From NCBI GenBank assembly GCA_030159075.1, contig BROG01000935.1, positions 147,871 through 211,870 on the forward strand: 64,000 nucleotides of DNA, written 5' to 3'. This DNA comes from Atrina japonica. Lineage: Eukaryota; Mollusca; Bivalvia; Pterioida; Pinnidae. The number at the start of each line of letters is the position of its first letter. Within the stretch, counting starts at the first letter, position 1. A program made the position numbers and the translations under genes. This document shows, in pieces, positions 1 to 12,589 of this stretch. Below the pieces are notes generated by a model, which made no database searches, was not told where the DNA came from, and was given only the letters and a program-made list of their open reading frames with translations.

Positions 1-800
1 TTCTGATATCAGATGAAAACCTTCGTTTGTCGTCTGTCGATATAGTATCATGCATGAGGCAGTCTGTTGTCCGCGCGCCATACCGTATGTGCGTATATTG
101 TCTTATGTTACCTAGGCCATCACTAGACAGATAGATATAAACAGACACACAAACATGAATGAAGAAATAACTCGCTTCAACTCGAGCATGGCAAAGGCTT
201 CATTCATAAATATCTGATCAAACAACGACTTTGATATGCAGATTTATTAGAATTAGTCCTCGGTATAAATACAAAGTTAAATTCATATATAAATGTAAAC
301 ACGGACAAATATCCTATTATATAGTGTCTACCTACGCGAACTATTGCTTCTATCTCTCTGTTTACTTTAAGTATACAAAAATATACTGTACGAAAATAGA
401 TTTCTTTGCGTGAGTTCAAATTTCCAACACTGATTCCCTCGATAAACAATGGTCAGAAATCAATGTAGACTACTGCTACAATTATACTCTGCGAAATGAC
501 TCTACCGTCGATATCAGGCTTTTATGGTTAAATATTGACACAACGTTTCATTGACTTTAAGTGATAAATTTATATCCTACTTTTGTACTTTAAGTCAGAG
601 AGAGAGAGAGAGAGATTTGCTTTCACTTGGATTATTATGTAAAGATTGATCTATTCGATCTAGTGTTTCATTCTGCCAGTTTAAATAGACTGGTGGGAAA
701 GTTTATATATAAAAACTTCAACATCGTGTAGGAAGAAACTTTCTTTAACCGATCACTTCTGCCTAATTAAATTGACTTTGAAATTTCTCCCGTGTGTGTC

Positions 801-837
<37 letters not shown>

Positions 838-1189
838 TGTGTATGTAATTGTAAAAAGTACTAAAACTCTTGAAGTACTTTACACGGCACTTCTGAACAA
901 TTCGTTAACCGATTGCTCGAACTATCGAGGGATCAGCTATTAAACGGGTAATTATCCTAGCCTCGTTTCAAGTTTAGCGATACGACTTCCCATTTAACAA
1001 AATCATCCATTATGGTGTGTTGAAATTGCGCCAAAATGTTTTGTGTAATTCGCTGAAATGGTGATGCAATCCCAGGTTGAATTTAATGCGTCAGTTTACT
1101 TCATTGTTATATATTCTAGTAGACAATTGAAATATACAATTAGATCATTTTGATCAACCGTATGTCTTGATAAACCCCTGCCATTGACA
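1..1189. other. Intergenic, no gene seen
   Basis: AT-rich sequence without a convincing reading frame or recognisable repeat apart from a short GA run (about 596-616) and a TG microsatellite (803-832). Open frames here are short and show no protein-like composition. Confidence 0.6.
803..832. repeat. (TG)15 microsatellite
   Basis: Uninterrupted TG dinucleotides visible directly in the sequence. Confidence 0.95.
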
Positions 1190-1582
1190 ATTTAGCCAGC
1201 GTATGCCCGGCGTATGAAAAAAATCATAAATCTTTGGCATACGTTAACGATTTGTTGAACTTATGCGAATCAATGAAAAATGTATCAAATATAAATACTA
1301 TGTGGGCAATACGTCGAACTGTCGCTGTAATTTAGGATACGATGGCCATTTACAAGCAATATATAGGAAAGTGTGGTAACGATCGTTTAACGCACCTACA
1401 ACTTACCCCAGCGTATCCGGAGCGCTTGGCTCATACGCTGGCATACGTCGAAAAGTTTTGTGCACGCACAAAATTTTCGACGATCTTGGCATACTTCAAC
1501 ATATGCCAGCGTATACCAGCGTGTTATTAACCTATGCAAAACGTACTTAAAACTTACCCGACGTATGCCGGCGTATTAACTA
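1190..1582. repeat. GTATGCC/GGCATAC-rich repeat patch
   Basis: The words GCGTATGCC, GGCATACG and CCAGCGTAT recur on both strands about a dozen times in under 400 bases. Near the centre is a hairpin-forming inverted repeat (1447-1481) with arms GTCGAAAAGTTTTGTG and CACAAAATTTTCGAC around a very short loop. This looks like the remnant of a non-autonomous repeat with many subterminal inverted motifs. No reading frame explains it. Confidence 0.55.
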
Positions 1583-1583
1583 A

Positions 1584-1766
1584 ATCTTTAATCTCTCACT
1601 CCTATGGAGTGATGGTTCTTTAACGTGCCGACTCCTACTGTGACACGGGACCTCGGTTTTTACTGTCTCATCAGAAGGACAGGAAACCAACCTGCCGCCG
1701 ACTGGACTCGAACTCACGACCTCACGATCAAGAGTCGAGCGTGCTACCGACTGAGCGAGGTCGACT
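1584..1766 (-). mobile_element. tRNA-derived SINE, family A, internally deleted
   Basis: The minus strand begins with a tRNA-like head: box A TCGCTCAGTCGGTAG and box B GAGTTCGAGTCC. The body reads toward GGATGAGACAGTAAAAACC. The middle of the body found in other copies (the segment with TTTGGTGACGTCTCC) is missing, so the copy is internally deleted. The same family occurs at least ten more times in the window. Confidence 0.8.
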
Positions 1767-1899
1767 CTCGTCAGTGCGTCACAAGGGCTCTAGAGGCTCT
1801 TGTCTGTCGACATCGAATTGAATCTTCTATATTATTCACGTGTACAGCCTTGCATATCAAATATGCCCGTTATCCACTTTATTTGAGGCACTCACGCTA

Positions 1900-3725
1900 A
1901 GTTAATAATCAACAATATTTATATATCAATTCTGTACACCGTAATAAACTTAGTTCAAGGGTCACGATGCCTGCCCGTCAACGCGTTTCGTGAAATGTAA
2001 CTACTTAACTCGCGTTGTCGCTTGTCAACGGCACGTAATTTTGAAGCATCTCTTGTCAAATTTTGACACTTCGCCAAAAATATTGTCGTATTATGGCCCC
2101 AGACAAAGGTTCTAGCTGTATATTAGGTCAAAATTCGGGGGCACAAGTGGTCCGTGACCCATTCATCAAACTCGATATTGTAATCTGGGTCTCTAATGTT
2201 TTACCGACCAAACGATAACACCACTATCTCGTCTGCGACACGGTTTTCCTACACTCAGAGTAGAATAGCATACAAATTGTGTCGTGTGGTTTTTATAAAA
2301 TGACGGGACACAATTTCAAAGAAACGAAATCGGAATTTTTCTATAAATTTCACGGAAAAGTGTTGATAAAAACCTAGACGTTGCGTAGTACTTATGATGG
2401 CGTTATCGCTGTCCTCGTGATGAAAGGGGCATTTAATAACTAGAATAAACAAATGTTTTCTATAAAAACACGGTTTATCTATGTATAGAAATTTGAGGTT
2501 ACAAATACAATGTACATATATATTTATCTACCTGCCGGATAAGACCTACATAAAATACAAAAAGGCATGACCGATGTGAACTCCCAATACAATTTATAAT
2601 CAGCGATCGAGTTATAAATAATGAAACAAACAAACATGAAACAGGAGTCGTGACTTGTGATTTTACAAAATGAATGCAACAATGCGACCTTATTAACATG
2701 TATTCTAATAAATGATAATATGTTTCAGTAATTTCGGTGCGAGTCTGCGAAAATTTTCCGGCGCCCAAGATTTTGTTAAACCGTAATCTTTGCCGTGTCG
2801 GGATTTTCGGTAACACCCATCCGACGACGACACACCGGATAGTTGCTCATGTACTAGTGTACCGTATTTTACGGTTGCTTCATTAGAACATAAGTTATTC
2901 ATGTATTTTCTCTTATTTTTCAATGTATGTCGATTTAGACTATAGATGGTACATGGTGTCACTCATGGCGACTTTATAGAAATATTTTGTTTATGGTTAA
3001 CATGGGCCTCTGTAGTCAACTGGGTGTGGCATAATAGATATGTAACCGCGCTTTCTAACATTACGTCTGTCAACTCAAGAGTGCGGGTTCGAGTCAATAC
3101 CGATTATACAAGGGCTTGGGATTTGTTTGTTTACTTGCAAACAACCGGGTCTTTTTCGAGTACATTGTATCCGGATTTTCTCCTTCACCACTGGACATTG
3201 ACCACTACACCTTATTTATACTTTTAAACTGACCTACCGAGTATGACATAGAAAATCTCAAACACATCTGGAAGCTATTGATATCTAATGTTTGCATCAT
3301 GGTTCACTTTCTGATTTACCAGGGGTTAAGTACCGTAAAGTGAAAACAATTTTTAAACATTATAATCATCATGTTCCTATAGTCTTTTATTGTAATCTCT
3401 GTTAAGTTAAAAAGCCACAACATGACAACTATATTACAATATTACGTGACAAATATAATATAATTCTGAATGATTGTGTCTGTCGAAAAATGTAACTATA
3501 GTAAACGTACATGTACGTGTCGGGAGATATGTAGGTATAAATCCTTTACCAGACAACATGTTAACACGGTTCTTTAACACATGAAGGTCGTTAAAAATGT
3601 CCCTTCTAGGCTAATGTGTCTGTGAACATGTACATTAGTTTCGGGTTGTAAACTCTTTCTCTGTTGAAATTTATGTACGTGTAATATCACATACAAATGA
3701 ACTGTACGGTCTTGTTCTATTTTAT
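1900..3725. other. Intergenic, no gene seen
   Basis: No conserved protein-like frame was found. A tRNA-like head remnant may lie at about 3030-3100 (box-B-like GGGTTCGAGTC near 3086), but the upstream box A is poor. Two overlapping minus-strand frames near 2500-2960 have no recognisable motif. Confidence 0.5.
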
Positions 3726-4260
3726 TTAAAGCGATATGAGCTGTCGTAGGTGAAAAACTTTACATGGCCATTCTAAATGATATTCTATCTCATATATATT
3801 CCAAAGAGACCGTCTGGTGGTTAGAATAACAAATGCATGTGTAAAATTGCAACAATCTTGCCAAACATAACCTGTAATATCAGTTATTTTTGTCCGCCAT
3901 ACTTTGAGCATTGCAAATCAACATTCGGTAATTTTTTTACGAAGACTACCGAGTGACCAATAAACAAGTACTATTTTCAGTCAATATACATTCTATTCTT
4001 ATTCTCTTTGCTTTTATTTTCGTACATCATCATTTCATACCTAAATCAGGCAAAGTTTGTCTTTTTCGTCGTTTCAAAACATTCCTTTTTGAAATTGTCC
4101 ACGTGCCGGGTGTATCGGGTATATCGGGTGATTTCGACCCATTATTAATTCGTCCCATCGCATTCTCGGCTTTATCATTCTTGACACATATGATCATGAA
4201 CTGCCAAACTCCACCGGACATGGCGGCACGATTGTACAACATGAGGTACGCATACTTTTC
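3726..4260 (-). repeat. Inverted diverged copy of the 0.9-kb duplicated unit
   Basis: Read on the minus strand, this stretch matches the two tandem units at about 50.6-52.4 kb. Shared segments include the words coding KAENAM and the stop just after LGMK, the downstream GATGATGT motif, the CTAACCACCAGA-type segment and CGACAGCTCATATCG. A small minus-strand frame (4242-4030, 70 residues) contains NDKAENAMGRINNGSK and ends RRKRQTLPDLGMK. The corresponding frame in the other copies is broken or shifted. It may be a copied gene fragment; I do not recognise the parent gene. Confidence 0.65.
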
Positions 4261-4773
4261 ACAGCTATATCGTTACATTAAAGACTGGAAATTTTTCTTT
4301 TAGTGGCCAGAAAAGAGCGTTGAAAAGCATATACATGTATTTTACATAATACATGCACTTTCCAATAAAAATCACGTCCAGTTTTTTAAAAATAAATATA
4401 TAAAACACATAAAAATAGGCCGATTTTAACATAGTCTGAGCGCGTAAAGGACCGAAATCCCCTGACCGAATTACGAAGTATTTGAGGTGGCGAGAGAGTT
4501 TATATGAAAGGTCATTGCATACGGAAATACAGCTGGATTTTTTAAGGTACGAGAAAACTTAAATTCTAATAAAACAAATAACTTCGAAAAGAATATCTTT
4601 TACAACGTTTTACGTGTTTGAATATGTATTTGAACACACATATTATCATGTTATCGACTATATGTTAGGGGACAAAAATAATCATTGTGACGGCTTATAT
4701 CGCTGTAAGAGTGCCTGTCAGTGTAAAGAAGCCACAGTGACTAGTATCCACGCATGATACAGATTTACATAAG

Positions 4774-6208
<1,435 letters not shown>

Positions 6209-6249
6209 TATATATATATATATATATACATGTATATATATATATATAT
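6209..6249. repeat. (TA)n tract, interrupted
   Basis: TA dinucleotides with one CATG interruption at about 6229-6232. Confidence 0.9.
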
Positions 6250-6468
6250 GTTTGTCTTACAAAAAATCTGTAATTACGATATATATGCGTGTGCATGGTA
6301 GTTCATTCTCATAGAAACTGTACATCAACCCTGACAAGTTACCCATTCTTCACTCTAAAAAATATACCATGATAATATGAACATACAACCGTCTGTGTAA
6401 CAGTGACTCTCGCTACATTGGCGTAAGTCATTAACACAGCTCAAAATGTATGACACTTCAAATTCATG

Positions 6469-6636
6469 CATAGGCGTCGGAAGCAAATTGAAAGGGGGGG
6501 GGGCTAAACCAACACACGCCAGAAACGTTGGGGGGCTAAGCCCCAATTTTCAACACCTATGTCTATCTTTGCAAAAAAGGGGGGGCTAAGCCCCCAGCCC
6601 CCCCCCCCCCCCTAGCCCCCGGTTCCGACGCCTATG
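6469..6636. mobile_element. MITE-like element, family CATAGGCG, copy 1
   Basis: The ends are a perfect 14-bp terminal inverted repeat: CATAGGCGTCGGAA at 6469-6482 and TTCCGACGCCTATG at 6623-6636. The 168-bp interior carries two GGGGCTAAGCCCC-type palindromes and long G and C runs, and has no coding capacity. A second copy is at 21383-21549 in the same orientation. This is a non-autonomous DNA-transposon signature; the parent family is unknown. Confidence 0.85.
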
Positions 6637-7128
6637 TACATGTACATCTGTAGTAACGTCTCAAATAATAATGGTAATAATAATAATAAAAAAAACAAGA
6701 CTATTGTATCTTCTTGCTTTCATATGAATGTTACTAACGCTAGGTTCCATATTATTTGCATTAGAATTTTGCAGTGCAGCACCGAAGACCAGGGATAAGA
6801 GACCGTCTAACTAAAAGACAGTTGTCTCATTCCGTTCAGCTTTTTTCAGAATAGTTTATACTGAGACCACGTGATTTCAACTGAACGATGGGCACGGTCC
6901 ATTCCGGTTATGTAGTCTTTTCATTGACGACATTCGGCGATATGTTATTTCAGTTCATCTGCGAGGAATTAATTTTAGAAAATTCTTGTAAATATGGAAA
7001 GTGTCATCACTTTCCCGTAGGCTGATTTTCAAATATGACACATATGTTTTGACCAAACACATTTCAGTGACAGTAAGAAATTAGGGGCCTTGCTTCGTCA
7101 ACAGAAGTCCACGACAAAGTGATAAAAA

Positions 7129-7139
7129 TGTCAAGTTGT

Positions 7140-7175
<36 letters not shown>

Positions 7176-7192
7176 GTTGTTGTCATGTTGTA

Positions 7193-7230
<38 letters not shown>

Positions 7231-7241
7231 ACAACATGACA
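7129..7241. repeat. Near-perfect 47-bp inverted repeat (hairpin)
   Basis: The left arm 7129-7175 and right arm 7195-7241 are reverse complements with a single mismatch (TCAAG against TCATG), around a 19-base loop. The arms contain ACTGGGTGGGTGTAAATAC. No coding content. It could be a recent foldback element or a hairpin-RNA source. Confidence 0.9.
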
Positions 7242-7249
7242 AAAATATG

Positions 7250-8653
7250 GAACGGGACATCCTTAGCCTCCCCTTTCTCTCTCTTGTAAGTTACACAGTT
7301 TGGCCATTGTTCGTCAAACAATTATCAGGACATCAACAAAGCAAATGGAAAATCTTTATTTTTATAAACGAGTTTTCTGATTTTTAATTACATAGATTCT
7401 AGCAACTTCTTTGTTGCATCATGTCTACTAGTTCTACAAAGCCAAGACTCCCCTCTAGTACTAGCCTGTTCGTGAACTAGTACATGACTTATATATGCGA
7501 TTGTTTTTTGCCCGTTGTTTTTTTTTCTGTCAGTGACCTAGCGCCATTCAGAAAAAAATATTTTGGCAAGTATAACCGCTTTTCTTTTTATGAATAAAAC
7601 GTATAATCTGCTTACAAGTAGAATAGAAACGTAAAATCCTTGTTGTCACTTTCGAGACCGCGTTCTGACCGTGAACATTTAACAAACAAGTTGCTTTCTT
7701 TTCTCGGTAAACTATTCTAAACCAACTGAACAATAGCGAAAAGGTTTAAATTCAATCATAAATAGCTTAGAGGCTTTTCGTTCATGAAAACAATTTTATA
7801 TAATACCAAAACCATGAATATATCTGCGCATTATATTTGCAGGCGCACTATGCGCGGAATGTTGGTATTGTTTTTAGATAATACTTTTGTGTGCCTTGTT
7901 GTTTTACCTGTGAATAGATAAATGATAAACAATTACCTGGTACTATGTATATCGAAATTAATTTACTGTATGTCTCTTTAACAGATTATATATACATGTA
8001 ACTTATTTTATACAGATAAATGGTGATATGTGTTTGGCACGATTTACAAAATTAGTAACATTTTTACCAGGACTTCTTGACATCGTGTCATAAAAAGAAT
8101 TATGAACAACATTTTAAAAAGTCAGTAAGAACACTATTAACATATTGTAAGATAATATGGAATGTAAAGAATGCGACCATCGGACCGATCGGTATTTTTT
8201 TTCTCTCACGCGATACATGATCCGGAAAACCGCAATAGTACTTAAATAATAAAAATCATTGTTTTCTCGGAATTATCTCCAATCCAATTCCACAACGAAT
8301 ACTACCAACTCTGTCGCCAAACGCGTATACATTTCCATTTTAGTGGTCTAGGTATAGTATTTTGAATGTTATCAAGCGGAAGTCGCCAGGTTCGATTCAG
8401 AGTAAAGGTTTTACGGTTGAAACAAAAATTCGAAGTTCCGCGGCACGGTAGTTATATAGGCGTGGCATGGTTAACCTCTCACTATTGTTAAGGGGTCCAC
8501 CGAATAGGTCAATACTTACAGCACTTTAGCTTGAACTGGTGACGTCTTGATATCGCAAGGTGAATAATTGCTGAAGGGACGTTAAAACATTAACTTTAGA
8601 ACAAAACCCGATCTAGAATTGATAGATGACTATAGTGAATATCGACGTAAAAT
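7250..8653. other. Intergenic, no gene seen
   Basis: AT-rich with no recognised coding region. A degenerate tRNA-like head may lie at about 8342-8398 (TAGTGGTCTAGG followed by GGTTCGATTC), possibly the start of an old SINE; weak. Confidence 0.5.
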
Positions 8654-8905
8654 TTGAATATTTCTAAAATGTGTTTTACGTCGCACACTCGACAATTTCT
8701 CAGTTATATATGGTGGTAGCCAGTTTTTAATGGTGGAGGTGAAAATCAAGTTACTATTGTAACCGGGAAGAGGCCACCGGTCTTCCGCAAGTAAACTGGC
8801 AAATTTTCTCATAAAAATCAACTTAGGTCCCAGCAGGGCTCCAACTTGATCTGACCAGAAGTGAGAGACTGATGCGCGATGTTTTAACCATTCGGACCCT
8901 TGAAT
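8654..8905 (-). mobile_element. tRNA-derived SINE, family B, with head
   Basis: On the minus strand a tRNA-like head starts near 8900 (GGGTCCGAATGGTTAAAAC; box-B-like GTTGGAGCCCTGC). It is followed by a body containing ACTGGCTACCACC and ending with the complement of GTTTTACGTCGCAC. Related bodies without or with altered heads are at 39595-39775, 48045-48185 and, as fragments, 23405-23520. Confidence 0.65.
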
Positions 8906-9750
8906 ATTTTATTTAATCTAGACTAACGAATTAAAAAAAATATACATGTTGATAAAATTTTGTGTGTAAACAATAATATGTACAATCTACTATTTTGTTT
9001 TGCATTGAAAATAATATTTGTCCCCTATCTCTGGTCAGTAACTGGCATACCACATAAACAAAAGAAAATATACACAAGGGGGCGCTGTCGTCTCACTCAC
9101 ACAAATATAATAAAATATTAAAAAAGCAGGACACCACGTGACGGATTAATTTCAGCACATACATTAAAATAGTTAATCATGTTTGACCTGCATGAATACA
9201 CACGGAGCGTACAAATTTTAATCTCGTGGACACAGATAAAAGTAATGATAAGAACTGAGTAAACGAAAAAATAAAAAACTTAAATTATCATAAGAAATGT
9301 AAACCTTCATTCGAGTTCACCCTTCGTGCTTGTGCATCATCTATCACGCTACCTTTGTACGATGTCGACGGCTCTGTTCGCCTGATTACTCGAACATAAA
9401 CGACTCGAGTTAAAGACCAATCGATATATGTACAGTAAACGCTCCAGTCTAGATATAATTTAAGTTTGTTTGTCTCCTGTGCTATTTATTTCATTTTGTT
9501 ATGTGTTGTGTTCCTACACGTATAGAAAACTTGTTCGAAATCATGGAGTATGCCCCGACCGTGATGCGAAACAACTTGTTCCTGTAACTATAGATTACTA
9601 TCACATATGTGGCTAGTACAATGCTAATCTGAATATATAGGTCATAGGTTCAATACACGCTAGATGTATGTTCAGGTCAAATCAACGCCTGTCCAGATTA
9701 AATATGGGTAAAGTTTGCTCCAGGCCATGGTATGCCCCGGGAATAAACCT
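8906..9750. other. Intergenic, no gene seen
   Basis: No convincing frame or repeat recognised. Confidence 0.5.
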
Positions 9751-9832
9751 TCCTAGGCCCGACTATACATTCCAGGCCCGACTTTACCCATCAAGACCCG
9801 ACTATACCCTCTTGGCCAGACTTTACCCCTCC
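9751..9832. repeat. Short tandem repeat, about 20-bp unit, 4 copies
   Basis: The unit is close to GGCCCGACTATACCC. Four imperfect copies are visible immediately before the large minisatellite. Confidence 0.8.
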
Positions 9833-9857
9833 AAGGATTATTATCATAATTAGTTTA

Positions 9858-10984
9858 ACGTTTTGGGTTTATTTTGTTTACCGTGAGGTTATCATTTTTC
9901 ACGTTTTGTTTACCGTGAGGTTATAATCATTTGTCACGTTTTGGTTTACCGTGAGGTTATCATCATTTTTCACGTTTTGGTTTACCGTGAGGTTATCATC
10001 ATTTTTCACGTTTTGTTTACCGTGAGGTTATAATCATTTGTCACGTTTTGGTTTACCGTGGGGTTATCATCATTTTTCACGTTTTGTTTACCGCGAGGTT
10101 ATCATCATTATCACGTTTTGATAACCGTGAAGTTATCATCATTTTTCACGTTTTATTTACCGTGAGGTTATCATCATTTTTCACGTTTTGTTTACCGTGG
10201 GGTTATCATCATTTTTCACGTTTTGTTTACCGCGGTGTAATCATCATACTTGAACGGTTTGGTTTACCGTGAGGTTATTATCACGTTCTGTTTACCGTGG
10301 GATTATCATTATTTTTCACGTTTTGGTTAATCGTAGGGTAATCATCATGCTATAACGGTTTATCGTCGGGTTATTATCACGTTTACACGTTCTGGTTTAC
10401 CGTGGGGTTATCATCATTTTTCACATTTTGGTTTACCGGGGGTAATCGTCATGCTTTAACGTTTTGGTTTACCGTGGGGTTATCATTTTTCACGTTTTGG
10501 TTAACCGTGGGGTTATCATCATTTATCAAGTTTTGGTTAACTGTAGGATAATCATTATGCTTTAACTTTTTGCTTTACCGTGGGGTCGTCGTTTGGTTTA
10601 TCGTGGAGGTATCATCATTTAACTTTTTGGTTTAACGTGGGGTCATCGTTTGGTTTACCGTGGAGGTATTATCATTTTAACGTTTTGGTTTACCCTGGGG
10701 TTCTCACCATGCTTTAACGTTTTGGTTAAACGTAGGAAATCATGCTTTTACATTTTTTGTGTACCCTGTGGTTATTATCACGTTTTTGGTTTACCGTGGG
10801 GTTATCATCATGCTTTCACGTTTTTGGTTAAGGTGGGTTTATCATCATGCTGTTACATTGTTTTATTAACCGTCATGTTCTCAACAGGTTTTCACGTTTT
10901 GGGTTTCAGGTGGGTTTATTATAATCATGCTTTCACGTTTTTTGGTTTACCGTGGGGTTATCATCATTCTTTCATGTTTTTGTG
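9858..10984. repeat. Minisatellite, about 36-bp unit, about 30 copies
   Basis: Tandem units built on GGTTTACCGTGGGGTTATC followed by ATCATTTTTCACGTTTT. The first dozen copies are very regular (33-37 bp). From about 10.3 kb the units diverge in length and sequence. Apparent open frames over it (for example around 10650-11063) are periodic repeats, not proteins. Confidence 0.95.
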
Positions 10985-10990
10985 TAATGA

Positions 10991-11163
10991 ACTGGGGGCG
11001 ACTGAGCGCATCACATCAGATTGTCACCTTATCCAGATGCTGACCGCGCTCGCTGTTGCTTAACTTCAGTACATGGATATAATAAACACGTACCAACCGT
11101 TCAGCCACAAAAGCTAGCTGGTGGACTAGATAGTTAATCTGCCTATACCCATGACTGTTACAC
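10991..11163. repeat. Direct repeat, left copy
   Basis: Shares GAGCGCATCACATCA, TGTTGCTTAACTTCAGTACATG-like sequence and CCATGACTGTTA with 11427-11617. The two copies flank the MITE at 11245-11391. Confidence 0.75.
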
Positions 11164-11244
11164 TAACCCTCCGCCGAGAAACTTCGTGTGTTCAACATGA
11201 AATCCACAGCTTACAAAATGATATTCAGCTGTACATTTGTATCT

Positions 11245-11391
11245 CCTGGGGCCTGTTCTACGAAAGGTCCTTAGTCCTAAATCCCAAGTCTTAGTCCTTA
11301 TTGTCACAGGACTGACCAATCAGTGATGCGTTGCCATGGTAGGTAGGGCTAAAAGTTAGGATTTAGGACCTTTCGTAAAACGGGCCCCAGG
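11245..11391. mobile_element. MITE-like element with long inverted ends
   Basis: The left end CCTGGGGCC...CGAAAGGTCC...CCTAAATCC is mirrored at the right end by GGATTTAGGACCTTTCG...GGGCCCCAGG. Length is about 147 bp with no coding content. A fragment with AGGACCTTTCGTAAAACGG recurs at about 38262-38307. Confidence 0.8.
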
Positions 11392-11426
11392 ATTTCAGGC
11401 TCTCTTGTTGCCATCAAATGTAATGT

Positions 11427-11617
11427 CCAGGGGGTCGACCTAGAGAGCGCATCACATCATATTGTCATCCATCCAGGTGCAGACCACACTCTCTGTTGCT
11501 CAACTTCAGTACATGAATATTACACCAACCAGGCTGGTCTAAGTCATTGATCTACTGAAGAGTCCATTATTTTTCAGGGGTCGATGGGTTAATTTGCCTA
11601 TATCCATGACTGTTAAA
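11427..11617. repeat. Direct repeat, right copy
   Basis: Second copy of the 10991-11163 repeat, with an extra segment (about 11525-11595) that is itself present in inverted orientation at 12462-12545. Confidence 0.7.
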
Positions 11618-12545
11618 ATAGTTAAATGTGGTCCCACTTAACAATTCATAAGAGGTTGTAGAATCTATGTGAAAATTAATCCAAGTTCTTCTACTGGCTT
11701 TCCTTTAATATAGGTGTTCATTTGTTTAACCTGTCCTGCCAAGAATTATTTTCTTATATGGAGTTAGAGGCAAAATGATGCAAACTTTGACCTAGGCTAT
11801 GGTCATAAGCCAATGGAGTGAATTTTTTATTACATTGTGTCCATTATGACATGGCTTTTTGGTTATGGTCCAAGAATTCTTCACTCTTTTGAGGATAGGG
11901 CCTGGGCCTTTTGAATTGGGAATTTTAGCAACATTTTATTGAGACTGGGAAACCTAAAAATACACATAACTGTTTAACCCTTTCACCCCCATAGACCATA
12001 ATAGACTGGTCTAATACAATAGAAAAGAACATACTATTAAATTACTTGGTGGTGAAAGGGTTAAAAATACAAGAATCTCTTTAATTTTATTGTCATTATT
12101 AGACTGCAATTGGGAAATTTCAAATGGAAATTGGGGAAAAAATGCATTTTATTATTTTTTTTGCAGTGGGAATAAGGACTTCTTTCAGCCCCCTATGAAA
12201 TGTGGAAATTCCCTGGAACCTCATTTTAAACCCATGACTTTTACTACCCTTGCTGAGTGTTAGGCAAGGTCACCCCTTTTGTAGGTTTGAGGTAATAGTA
12301 TCCTTTATCAAACTTAACTTCAGCTTCCAACCCACCAGCAGTCTCTTGAAGATAGGTGGTCGTCTGTTAAAGGTGGTATTTTGATCCAGATTTAACTGTA
12401 GGCCCTATTTAATATTACTTTTACATACATGTACAACATTAATGTCGTCATACAAGCCATGTTTAACTCTTCAACCCCTGAAAACAATGGACTCTTCTGT
12501 AAATCAATGACTTGGGCCAGTCCAAACATGTTTTCAGGGATGAAT
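11525..12545. repeat. Region bounded by 66-bp inverted repeats
   Basis: The segment around AAGTCATTGATCTACTGAAG (11536-11555) and onward to GGGTTAATTTG reappears as reverse complement at 12462-12545 (AATGGACTCTTCTGTAAATC and following). The arms are about 66 bp and about 80 percent alike by eye. The ~900-bp interior has no gene and contains the piggyBac-type MITE. It could be an old non-autonomous DNA transposon. Confidence 0.55.
11974..12064. mobile_element. piggyBac-type MITE
   Basis: TTAA flanks both sides (11974-11977 and 12061-12064). The termini are CCCTTTCACC and GGTGAAAGGG. TTAA target duplication with CCC...GGG termini is the hallmark of piggyBac elements. Only 83 bp lie between the target sites, so it is non-autonomous. 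A diverged copy in opposite orientation lies at 34949-35037. Confidence 0.8.
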
Positions 12546-12589
12546 GAGTTATTTGAATGTCACATAAAGACAAAAGTAAAAAAAGAAAG

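Noticed and set aside
2499..2962. Two overlapping minus-strand frames of 105 and 85 residues
   Set aside because: No motif, no splice or start context, and the two frames conflict.
9858..10984. CRISPR-like array
   Set aside because: Units are contiguous tandem repeats without unique spacers, in a eukaryotic context.
9668..11063. Open frames of 61-137 residues over the minisatellite
   Set aside because: Periodic translations of the 36-bp tandem repeat, with no independent coding evidence.
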